Source: Chromera velia
Lineage: Eukaryota; Sar; Chromeraceae
Direction of reading: 5' to 3'
Length of the DNA stretch: 14,816 nucleotides
Assembly: GCA_018398765.1 (NCBI GenBank)
Contig: JAHBMJ010005220.1
Location: 57,501-72,316, forward strand
Both the position numbers and the translations under genes were made by a program. The notes beneath the pieces are model-generated. The model was not told where the DNA came from, ran no database searches, and saw nothing but the letters and a program-made list of their open reading frames with translations. Within the stretch, counting starts at the first letter, position 1; each line of letters opens with the position of its first letter. Of this stretch, positions 8,456-14,816 are shown in pieces.

Positions 8456-8748
8456 ATCCTGTCTCGAATTGTCTCGATCCTCAAAACTTCAGGATTTCTG
8501 ACATTTTCTGACATCTTCTGACGCCGTCATATGTCTTGAAAGATCTCTATGCAGGCCATTCGATGCCATCCAATGCCCCAGCTCATAGGAATTCTACTGA
8601 TCCTTGGCTGCTTTATAATGATCGTTGCCAACTTGCACGTAGGCATGTGACCCTGCCTGGCTTGAGTTTCAGGACGGCAGTGCTCAGATCCAGATTGTAG
8701 TTGTCATTTTTCTTCGCAGCTGCCATTTTTCTTCGAATTCTTCAAGCA
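8456..8748 (+). promoter_or_regulatory. Probable 5' flank / 5' UTR of the tryptophan-rich gene
   Basis: No ORF of note. It holds two TGTCTCGA copies (about 8460-8477), three TTCTGACA/G copies (about 8497-8523) and a pyrimidine-rich TTTTTCTTCGCAG at about 8706-8718 that could be an acceptor of an upstream non-coding exon. No TATA box is evident. Promoter status is inferred from position only. Confidence 0.35.
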
Positions 8749-10094
8749 ATGCAGCAGCAGCAGCAGCAGCAAATTGCACAGAGAGGCGCTCAAGGGACTC
8801 AGGTGGAACCGGCAGAGGAGTTCCAAAAGCAGTCCCGTGAGAAGACTGAGAGTTCGGGCGGGCCCATTCTTCGTCTCCGGGTAGACCCAAGCACGGGAAA
8901 GGTTGTAACTGCGGACCAGCAGAACGACGGTGGCAGTGCATCCGGACACGGAAGGGTCCCGGATGCTTTTGTCATGCGGCAAGAGGAGGGGGCAGCAGTC
9001 GTGCAAGAGCATGAGGAGTATGTGGAGGTACACGACAGCAATGAGCATGGGCTCTCATGGGGTGAGAGGAGAGCGAATGATGGTTCGTGGGCTGAGAGGT
9101 GGATGCAGCAGGAGAGTGGTGCAGGAGAGGGGAGGGCTGTTTTTGGAAGACGGACTGGGTTTGACGTCAGTAGACAGCACGCATGGACAGAAAGGTGGAC
9201 ACGGAGGGATGGAGTGTTGCGGGTTCATCGAGAAGTTCAGAGGGTCGATGAACACGGAGAGGTTTTGGAGGAGTGGGAAGAGAGAGTGGTTCAGCATGAG
9301 GCAGGAGCAGCAGTTGTTAGTGGAAGAGAGAAAAATCGAGCGTCTCCAGGCGTAGAGAGAGACACGAAGACGGTCGTAGTCCCCCCGCTGCCTCGCGGCA
9401 GCGATAATTTGCCGCCCGTCGATTCTGATCCGGGCGTTGCCACCTGTTCCAGCTCTTCTTCCTCTTCGTCTTCTTCGGCTTTCCGTCCCATCCCTCCAGC
9501 CACAAACGGAAAGGCACCCCCTGAGCGGCCGTGTGTTGCTGCAGCTGTCCATTCGGGCAGCGATGCAGTGGAGTTGGACGAACCAGGCTGGCCAACTCAG
9601 ATCTTCAAGAGAGGGCGCAATTACGAGACAGGCAGAGAGTGGGTAGAGACTGTCCGGCAAAGGCCGGTGGAGGTGGAGACACCAGCACATGCAGCTGCTT
9701 CATCTCACTTGCCAAACAGCCCCCAGTCTCCAGCTGCTCGTTTAGAGGAAAGCCAGAGAGAGTTCGAGGAAAGACTCGATGGCTTCGTTCGCGGTCGGCG
9801 AGTCTGGCAAGGCCACGACGGAAGTAGCAGGAACGAAGTGTACGTCCGACAAGAGACTGGGGAGGACGGAAGTGGGGGGGAGGAATGGCATGATGTCTGG
9901 CAAGTCTCCCCAGATGGGGAGAGGTGGGGGACGAAGAGGGGGGTCAATAGCAAAGGGGAGAGGTGGCATGAACGCTGGTTTCAGCAGCCGAGAGGGCGTC
10001 AGGAGGTAGACAAGTGGGCCGAGACAGCTGATGGTAAGAGAAGGTGGGGGGAGAAGACAGGCGTTGGGGACAATCAAGAAGAATACAATGAAAG
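8749..10094 (+). CDS. Exon 1 of the tryptophan-rich gene
   Basis: Open from the ATG to the donor AAAG|GTCAGC at 10095, about 448 codons ending in phase 2. It encodes the polyQ N-terminus, a first W-repeat block (WGERR, WAERW, WTERW, WEER), a Pro/Ser/Ala-rich linker and the start of the dense repeat (WHDVW, WHERW, DKWAE, RRWGEK). The open frame continues past 10094 to 10605, but beyond the donor the W-repeat character disappears and reappears in another frame after 10325. That change is the evidence for intron 1. The split codon AG|G joins EEYNE to RWEK in good repeat register. Confidence 0.8.
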
Positions 10095-11931
10095 GTCAGC
10101 AGGGGAATCCTGTCTTCAGCGATTGCGTGCTTCAAAAAAACAAAAAAGGGCCTTTTGGGCCCTGTTTGAGTGCATCGCAATTTTCTCGCGGTTTTCCTGT
10201 AGCACCACTCTGTATGCAGCTCAGCTGGGAAAAGTCGGAACACCGGGCGTGCTGTGCGACTTGAGTGCGTTTAGAAAAGCTGTATTTATTTGGTTGGTGT
10301 CACTCTGCATTTGTACTGCTGCAGGTGGGAGAAAACACATGACAAGAGACACCATCAGGTCACATTGGACAAGTGGTGGCGACACAAGGACAAGGGGGAG
10401 TGGGGGGAAAAAAGCCGGGATCTTGTCGCTCTGGTTGACGACTCAGCAGCGGCAGAGGAGGGGGCGAATGGAAGTGCAGCGGGACAACGCCTCCCGCAAA
10501 CTTTTGTTGAAGAGGTCAAGGAAAAGTGGTATGATAATGGAAGAGAGCGAGAAGTCGATAAGTGGGCAACTGAAACCACGTGGGATGGTGCGCCTCCTGC
10601 TGTGAGTGCACCTGTAGAGAACGGATCCGTTTCAGTGCCTCCTCTTCCAGCCCAGTTGCGGGAGCACAAGCCAGATGAGATGCGCCTTTTTGTGGTCCGT
10701 CACTACAGAGTCATTTCGAGTGTTTCTGATTTTGGCGTTCTTTTTGTGCTCCTGTGCCGTCTTTGTTGTCGCTACCTGGTGCCATACCCTCTGCTTTTGT
10801 AAGATGTTGAGGCAACCTGGACTCGTGGAAAAGTTTTTTCGAAATGTGTTCTTCGCAGCATTCTCGTTTTATTTGTATGTGTGCATGCGTGCGTACGTGC
10901 GCGCGCGCGCGCGCGTGTGTGTATCGTGTGTGTGTGTGTGTGTCCGTGTGGGTGCAGCGCAGGAGAGGTGAAAAGAGGGGGAATCGCACAGACGGCACAG
11001 AGTGGGGGGAACGGTGGCAGTTTGATGAGGGACCTCGAGATGGTCCCCTGCCCCCGTCAGATGAAACTTCACCACCCCCTTCCTCCTCTGCTGCTGCCAG
11101 TACCGAAGCCAGCAGAGGCGACCCGAACACTCCCCTCGGATCCGCTGGTCCGTCTGGTTTGCGGGTGACCTTGCGTTTCTCTGACAAGTGGTGGAAGGAA
11201 CGCACAGGGAACCGATGGGGCGAAAAGTCTCGTGAAAGTGATGTAGACGGAACAGTGACAGAGAAGTGGTACGATAATGGTTGGGAGAAACAGGTGGACA
11301 GGTGGAGACGAGGACCAGATGGAGAGAGTTCAGGTGAAAAGTTTGGTGACAAGATTGATGGAACGACGTGGCACGAGAGGTGGGGCAAGAAGGCAGGTGC
11401 AGGAGATGGCAGTGAGACCGCAACCGAATGGATCGATAAGTCTTGGTGTAAGCACGAAGAGGGGCGCCAGTTTAAATGGGGTGAGAAGAGCAGGAAGGAA
11501 GGAGGGCGGCTGTGGTCGGAGAAGTGGAGCAAGCGAGAAGAGACGGGCGGAGCTGAAGGTGATGAGTGGTGTGAGATCTGGGGAAAGGATGCTGAGGGCA
11601 ACACGCAGACGGAACGCCGTGGCAATCAGTGGCGGTTGGTCGTTGCATGCATACCTTGAAAGAAAAAAAAAAAGTGGCAATCAGTGGCGGTTGGTCGTTG
11701 CATGCATACCTTGAAAGAAAAAAAAAAGTGGCAACCAGTGGCGATTGGTCGTTGCATACTTTGAAAGAAAAAAAAAAGTGGCAATCAGTGGCGGTTGGTC
11801 GTTGCATACCTTGAAAGAAAGAGAGAGGCGGGAGGGCGAGTGTAGCAGTAGCTCTCCTTCCAATCCGGATAGATGGTCAGACAGAAAGGAAAGGCCGTGC
11901 CAGGTAACCGGGCAGGCAGGCATGCACGCAG

Positions 11932-11986
<55 letters not shown>

Positions 11987-13147
11987 TGCGCACACACGCA
12001 GCTGTAAGCATGCAGAGTCGGAGAGACAAATGTGGATAGTGACAGGAAGATGTAGATAAGACACAGTCAGACACGCATGAAGGTTTTGAGCTACCTGAGA
12101 ATAGTAACACTGAAACATGTATTGAGAAACTCCACTTCTCAGTTGTCACGCATGCCTTCTCATTCATCGCTCAAACCAAGAGTTTTTTTTTCTTACATTT
12201 CTTGAAAAGCAAATCTCGGGCACGCCGAGTGCATTCGAGAATGATGCCGTGCTTGCGTTTTCCGTTCTTCGTCTTCATGCAGTGTTGGCCTTGACGGTCA
12301 GCGAGAAGTAGTTGACTGGTTCCAGGACAAGTTTGGGGAGCATGGAAAGGAAAAGTGGGCATTCAAACAGGGTGCCAACTCAGAGGGGGATGAGTGGATG
12401 GAGAAGTGGAACGAACGAGGCATGGAAAAGAGCGCCGAGAAGAGAGGGAAGAACGCCAGGGGCGACGAGTGGAGAGAGCAGTGGAAAGAGAATTTGACGC
12501 AGAGAGGTAAGTTTACTTGGGCAGAAAAAGAGGGAAAGAATGCCCAAGGTGAGCAGTGGCTGGAGACCTGGGTCGAGGAAAGCGAAAACAAGAAGAAGGC
12601 CAAGAAGACAGCCTCCAACGCTCAGGGAGAGCACTGGGAAGAGGAATGGGGAGAGGACCTCCGATATGATGGCTCAGGTCAGTTTTTTTTTTGTCTGTCA
12701 CTTCGTGTTGCAAGCCAAGGCTCTTTGCGCAGGTTTCTCTTTGTGCCTGCTTTTTTTGATCGCTGACTGATGGACTGACTGACTGAGTGGCCGACTGGTG
12801 ACTGAACAAATGTTCTTTTTCTCCGATGGTCGACCGACTGACTAAACCATAGAATCGCTGTCCGACCACGCAGAGGCTGACTGACTGTCCAACCAATTTA
12901 CAGACTCAGTGACCGGTCGACCAAGAATGTCTGGTCCTATGGTTACCTCCGCAATTATTTTGAACATGCAGGTGAGAAGTGGACAAGCAAATGGGCATCA
13001 GACAGTCAAGGGCGCAAGTGGGGCAACAACTGGGGCGACAAGTGGGGAAAGGGGGGAAAGGGGGGTCACCGATGGGTAGAGTATTGGGAGGGGGACCATG
13101 TAGACAAGTGGGCAGGAGATACCGAGGGAAGACCACCCGGATGTTGA
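8749..13147 (+). CDS. Tryptophan-rich repeat protein, ESV1/LESV-like starch-binding family (5-exon model)
   Basis: Predicted product is about 987 residues from exons 8749-10094, 10325-10694, 10958-11634, 12283-12677 and 12972-13147; all junction phases agree and the frame ends at TGA 13145-13147. The start is the first ATG after an in-frame TAG at 8698. Residues 2-8 are glutamine (six CAG, one CAA) and 234-243 are serine. Tryptophan motifs occur at about residues 104-185, are sparse in a low-complexity linker, then are dense from W380 to the C-terminus: roughly 60 Trp, mostly W-x-E/D/K-K/R-W or WGEK/WGDK flanked by acidic residues and glycines. In the plant ESV1/LESV family, regular aromatic and acidic stripes bind amylopectin helices and help phase-organise starch granules. 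A cytosolic starch role is inferred; no clear plastid-targeting peptide is seen. Plant members are about half this length. The family is recognised by pattern, not search. Another W-rich repeat family is the main alternative. The ends of exons 2 and 3 are uncertain. Confidence 0.72.
8752..8772 (+). repeat. (CAG)6CAA tract encoding polyglutamine
   Basis: Seven glutamine codons directly after the proposed ATG. Such tracts are length-variable in many eukaryotes; here it sits at the N-terminus of the Trp-rich protein. Confidence 0.95.
10095..10324 (+). other. Intron 1 (230 bp)
   Basis: GT at 10095 and AG at 10323-10324. The sequence holds a GGGCCTTTTGGGCCC inverted repeat near 10147-10162 and a pyrimidine-rich 3' part. 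Although it is open in the exon 1 frame, its translation has membrane-like residues and no Trp motif, so retention would give an in-frame but non-repeat insertion followed by a frame problem. Confidence 0.75.
10325..10694 (+). CDS. Exon 2 of the tryptophan-rich gene (3' end uncertain)
   Basis: Begins after TGCTGCAG at 10317-10324 in phase 2 and encodes RWEK, DKWW, EWGEKSR, an Ala/Gly insert, EKWYDNG and VDKW, then a proline-rich tail (VPPLPAQ) resembling the VPPLPRG stretch of exon 1. The 3' border is ambiguous. I chose GTCCGT at 10695 (phase 0) because the tail still reads as protein. Other donors compatible with exon 3 are GTGAGT at 10602 (phase 0, best consensus), GTTGCG at 10655 (phase 2, with acceptor 10962) and GTCATT at 10710 (phase 0). 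The choice alters only the low-complexity tail. Confidence 0.65.
10695..10957 (+). other. Intron 2 with alternating GT/GC tract
   Basis: Approximate borders: the donor may lie anywhere among the alternatives given for exon 2, and the acceptor is GCAG at 10957. The first part is T-rich. The last 80 bases are an alternating purine-pyrimidine run (10874-10924), including a 17-base GC run at 10899-10915, followed by (GT)n up to the acceptor, which replaces a conventional polypyrimidine tract. Confidence 0.65.
10874..10957 (+). repeat. Alternating GT/GC tract in intron 2
   Basis: 51 bases of strict purine-pyrimidine alternation (10874-10924) including 17 bases of GC alternation, then GTGTG repeats with two interruptions up to the acceptor. 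This is a classical Z-DNA-forming composition. Confidence 0.93.
10958..11634 (+). CDS. Exon 3 of the tryptophan-rich gene (3' end uncertain)
   Basis: Begins after the acceptor GGTGCAG at 10951-10957 and reads RRRGEKRG, EWGERW, a Pro/Ser/Ala insert, DKWWKE, RWGEKSR, EKWYDNG, DRW, TTWHERW, EWIDKSW, KWGEKSR, LWSEKW and DEWCEIW, ending near RGNQWR. The start is supported by alignment of RRRGEKRG with RRWGEKTG in exon 1. The most likely donor is GTTGGT at 11635 (phase 2, matching acceptor 12282). GTGGCG at 11629 is also phase 2. GTCGTT at 11639 would be phase 0 and would need acceptor 12301. Open frame beyond this reaches a stop only inside the minisatellite. Confidence 0.68.
11619..11822 (+). repeat. 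49-55 bp minisatellite, four copies, spanning the exon 3 / intron 3 border
   Basis: Copies start at 11619, 11674, 11728 and 11777, each with GTGGCAATCAGTGGCGG (GTGGCAACCAGTGGCGA in the third), TTGGTCGTTGCAT, then CCTTGAAAG and an A-run of about 10. The third and fourth lack one GCAT. Only the first copy is partly exonic; its start encodes RGNQW. Confidence 0.93.
11635..12282 (+). other. Intron 3 with minisatellite and (CA)n
   Basis: About 648 bp. It contains most of a four-copy minisatellite, a GA-rich patch (11815-11840) and a long CA tract at 11933-11979 continued by alternating CA/CG bases to about 11999. The acceptor is preceded by a pyrimidine-rich TTTTCCGTTCTTCGTCTTC stretch. Confidence 0.65.
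11933..11979 (+). repeat. (CA)n microsatellite in intron 3
   Basis: 47 bases of uninterrupted CA dinucleotide, followed by mixed CA/CG alternation to about 11999. Confidence 0.97.
12283..12677 (+). CDS. Exon 4 of the tryptophan-rich gene
   Basis: Begins after CTTCATGCAG (12273-12282) in phase 2 and ends at CTCAG|GTCAGT (donor 12678), leaving one base of a codon. Encodes VVDWFQDKFG, EKWAF, DEWMEKW, DEWREQW, FTWAEK, EQWLETW and EHWEEEW, the most regular part of the repeat, with spacers of the form GKNAQGEQW. The donor hexamer GTCAGT is nearly the same as GTCAGC of intron 1. An internal GTAAGT at 12508 is treated as coding because the 18-nt stretch it would define encodes a W motif. Confidence 0.8.
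12678..12971 (+). other. Intron 4 with degenerate GACTGACT repeat
   Basis: 294 bp between GTCAGT and CATGCAG. After a T-rich start, 12763-12920 is a degenerate tetranucleotide array built on GACT/CCGACTGACT units. It has no tryptophan-repeat coding in any frame. Confidence 0.75.
12972..13147 (+). CDS. Exon 5 (C-terminal) of the tryptophan-rich gene
   Basis: Begins after TTTGAACATGCAG in phase 1, completing a glycine codon so that exon 4 SG joins directly to EKWTSKW. Encodes RKWGNNWGDKW, a glycine-lysine stretch, RWVEYW and VDKWAGD, then ends at TGA 13145-13147. The very clean continuation of the repeat across the junction makes this the best supported splice in the gene. Confidence 0.82.
13020..13065 (+). 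other. G-quadruplex-type coding sequence in exon 5
   Basis: Five G runs of four to six bases (13020-13023, 13032-13035, 13044-13047, 13051-13056, 13060-13065) separated by 3-8 bases, on the coding strand, encoding WGNNWGDKWGKGGKGG. Confidence 0.6.
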
Positions 13148-14022
13148 CTTCTGAACTTGAATCTTCTCATAGCCAGTCGCCTGACCTGCTTTTTTGCAGT
13201 GCATGTGCATGAAGACTGACAACAGAACGTAACATTACTTTTAAATGATTGAATTCATGTCATGAATCATCTAGTGAATCATGAGATCGCTGGATATCGC
13301 TGGGTGCTAGTCGTCGCATGTAAAAAAGGAAAGCTTTGTGAGTTATAATCTTGATTGACTAGAGGATCTTGCTTTAATATTTGACTCTAGATTTGGCTTA
13401 TTTTTTAAAAAGAAAAATTGGTTACTGTTCATGCATGTTTATACTTAATATTATTATTTAATTTATACCTAGATTTATACTATGCGGGAAGCAAGAGTTT
13501 TACGCATCCTAGCTGAGGAGTGGTCGAGAGAGCGGGGGTTTGAGGCCCCAAACCAACGCTTTTTCAGGAGGGCTCTTAGATGCCTGAGATCATGTCTCCG
13601 TAATATTCCAGAAGCATGCTGCTCCTGTTCTTTGCTTATTGATGCGCACTTTTAAGTGACTTCTTTTATCTCTTTCCGTTTGGTAAGGGGCGCATCTAGG
13701 TGTAAGACATCAAAATTAAATAATAACACATAACGTCATTTTTTAGAGTTTTTTTTAAATATTTGATTTTAGTTTTTTTTATTTTTGAAACCATCAAAAT
13801 ATAAGTCAAGACACTAGTCAAAACATAAGTTCTAACTGAAGTTTACGAGGAAGTTTAACCAGCTTTATAAAGAGAATGATGATCAAAATTTGGTTTTTTA
13901 TATAAAGATCCACAAGACAACTTATTTACAATTGTTTTCATTGAGAGCAAAGACAATGAGTCAATGACTATCAATGACAGCCTTTAGAGTTGCAAGGCAG
14001 AATAGGGCTCTAACACATCATA
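13148..14022. other. AT-rich subtelomeric spacer
   Basis: No convincing ORF. The first part is presumably the 3' UTR of the Trp-rich gene. A palindromic ATTCATGTCATGAAT lies near 13253-13267. From 13420 the sequence is AT-rich apart from a GC-richer island at about 13500-13640 that contains a tRNA-like fragment. Confidence 0.6.
13500..13600 (+). other. tRNA-like fragment with A-box/B-box-like motifs
   Basis: TGGTCGAGAGAG resembles the D-arm/A-box, and GGGGTTTGAGGCCCC a T-arm with B-box (9 of 11 consensus positions in GGTTTGAGGCC), followed by a TTTTT run. The boxes are only about 15 bases apart, there is no anticodon arm between them and the acceptor stem does not pair convincingly, so this is not a functional tRNA as it stands. 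It may be a truncated tRNA or SINE head. Confidence 0.2.
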
Positions 14023-14319
14023 ATGATCCCCCTCGACCTTCTGCTACCAAAGCAGAAAAATCTCCTTCTTCATCTCTTTTTTACCCAAGACACAGAGTCT
14101 TCTGTACACATGTGCTTCTTTTGTAAAGACGTGAATGCGCACGTCTCTCATGAAGGAGAAACAAATCATCTTAACATACCCTCCCCATACACGCCCCCCA
14201 ATGAGGCGACCCTCAAGGGCACGGGCATATTTGTCAACGTCGAGACTCCGTCTACCAGACAGGCCTTCATAGGACAGGAACAAGGGGTGGGTCGGTGGAT
14301 GGGTGGAGGTGCCGATTGA
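14023..14319 (+). CDS. Small ORF next to the telomere, unknown (98 codons)
   Basis: ATG at 14023, TGA at 14317-14319. The 98-residue product begins hydrophobic (IPLDLLLP, LLLHLFF), then has CFFCKDVNAHVSH, a C-x2-C followed by histidines that could be a fortuitous metal-site pattern, and ends Gly-rich. GC is clearly higher from 14160 to 14310 than in the flanks. A 107-codon ORF on the minus strand (14044-14367) overlaps it completely, so strand is undecided. No family recognised. It may be an exon, a remnant or chance. Confidence 0.25.
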   Translation: MIPLDLLLPKQKNLLLHLFFTQDTESSVHMCFFCKDVNAHVSHEGETNHLNIPSPYTPPNEATLKGTGIFVNVETPSTRQAFIGQEQGVGRWMGGGAD

Positions 14320-14733
14320 GGTTGTAAAAATTTTTAAAGAAAAAAGTGCAAAAATTGGATAATTCAACCCATCGTGTACAGACTAATTAACTTTAAAATT
14401 TATTTTCATCAAAATTCACAAAATTGCTTTCATAAATCCTAAAACAATTCATTTAAATTTTTGAAAACGTTTTTAGATGACCGGAAGGTCTTAGTAGCTA
14501 CTTATAGATCAAACTTAGCATTTTTTGCATTTAAATCATATAGTCATTTTTTTTTTGTTTTGATTATTATTTTTGATTATTGTTTTTGATATCCTACGCC
14601 TAGGGGCGCATGCCAAGTGAATTGATTTTTAAAGCGCTTAAGTCCCCATCCGGATCTTTAAATGCTGTGCGCGCCACCACTGGTCGGCTCGCCTCACGCA
14701 TGATATTCATCTTTCCACGCGCTTCTCTTTTTG
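14320..14733. other. Telomere-adjacent spacer
   Basis: Mostly AT-rich with long T runs, then a GC-richer patch at 14590-14733 containing GGGGCGCAT, which also occurs near 13687. No gene is seen. Confidence 0.6.
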
Positions 14734-14816
14734 TTTAGGGGTTTAGGGTTTAGGGTTTAGGGTTTAGGGTTTAGGGTTTAGGGTTTAGGGTTTAGGGTTT
14801 AGGGTTTAGGGTTTAG
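14734..14816 (+). repeat. Telomere array (TTTAGGG)n
   Basis: One TTTAGGGG variant unit (14734-14741), then ten perfect TTTAGGG units and a partial TTTAG at the window end. The G-rich strand runs 5'->3' toward the right edge, as expected for a true right-hand chromosome end rather than an inverted interstitial array. Confidence 0.97.

Noticed and set aside
9055-9690. 211-codon minus-strand ORF
   Set aside because: It lies antisense to exon 1 and is rich in Ser/Arg/Pro from the complement of the coding strand's Glu/Arg codons. The plus frame has the repeat pattern and splice continuity.
10095-10605. Continuation of the exon 1 frame as one 634-codon ORF
   Set aside because: After 10094 the frame loses the W-repeat and becomes hydrophobic then basic, while another frame resumes the repeat at 10325 with matching splice phase.
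10711-11625. 304-codon minus-strand ORF
   Set aside because: It spans intron 2 and exon 3 and translates the simple repeat (THTHTHT, RARARA). It is a shadow of the W-rich exon.
11619-11822. CRISPR array
   Set aside because: The repeat units are directly tandem with an A-run rather than unique spacers, and lie at an exon-intron border of a eukaryotic gene.
11681-12167. ORFs through the (CA)n tract
   Set aside because: They are open only because a dinucleotide repeat and the minisatellite lack stops in some frames; the translations are TH or VC runs.
13500-13600. Intact tRNA gene
   Set aside because: There is no anticodon arm between the D-arm-like and T-arm-like parts and no pairing acceptor stem.

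Overview
The window is a chromosome end from a eukaryote. Its last 83 bases are a TTTAGGG telomere array with the G-rich strand pointing outward. Coding capacity is concentrated in one intron-containing gene about 1.6 kb from that array; most of the rest is repeat-rich subtelomeric DNA. TTTAGGG telomeres are known from plants, green algae, cryptophytes, dinoflagellates and apicomplexans with their photosynthetic relatives. A starch-binding-type protein, GT-AG introns full of simple repeats, polyQ and polyserine tracts and moderate GC together suggest an alveolate such as a chromerid alga (Chromera-like). That assignment is inference; a coccidian or another starch-making alga stays possible.

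Layout. Positions 1-950 hold a degenerate repeat that looks like duplicated short exons with splice donors on the minus strand. Positions 950-1740 carry scattered GGTTCCTAA-like motifs in both orientations. Positions 1740-3430 are AT-rich, with AGGTTWAGG patches and no convincing gene. Positions 3435-4239 contain two open stretches that may be remnants of a coding sequence. Positions 4098-5321 form a candidate element bounded by 39-bp inverted repeats (37/39 identical). Positions 5500-5790 form an AT-rich fold-back. Positions 6060-8460 are a nest of short dispersed repeats with a CCGGAAAGCGAAGC core in both orientations, a cluster of very stable GC-rich hairpins, a 111-bp in-frame tandem duplication and a ~70-bp tandem duplication.

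The main gene runs from an ATG at 8749 to a TGA at 13147 on the plus strand. I could rebuild a five-exon model whose phases agree, giving about 987 residues with roughly 60 tryptophans in motifs such as WGEK, EKWYDNG, DEWxExW and DKWW. This pattern matches the tryptophan-rich glucan-binding repeat of the EARLY STARVATION 1 / LIKE-ESV1 family, which binds and organises starch. The repeat region contains an internal module duplication. Introns 2 and 3 carry a long alternating GT/GC tract and a (CA)n tract that are complementary across exon 3, and the exon 3 / intron 3 border has been copied into a four-unit minisatellite.

Positions 13148-14733 are AT-rich subtelomere with one small ORF (98 codons, 14023) and a possible tRNA-derived fragment near 13510. 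No rRNA gene, complete tRNA, CRISPR array or bacterial-type operon was seen.
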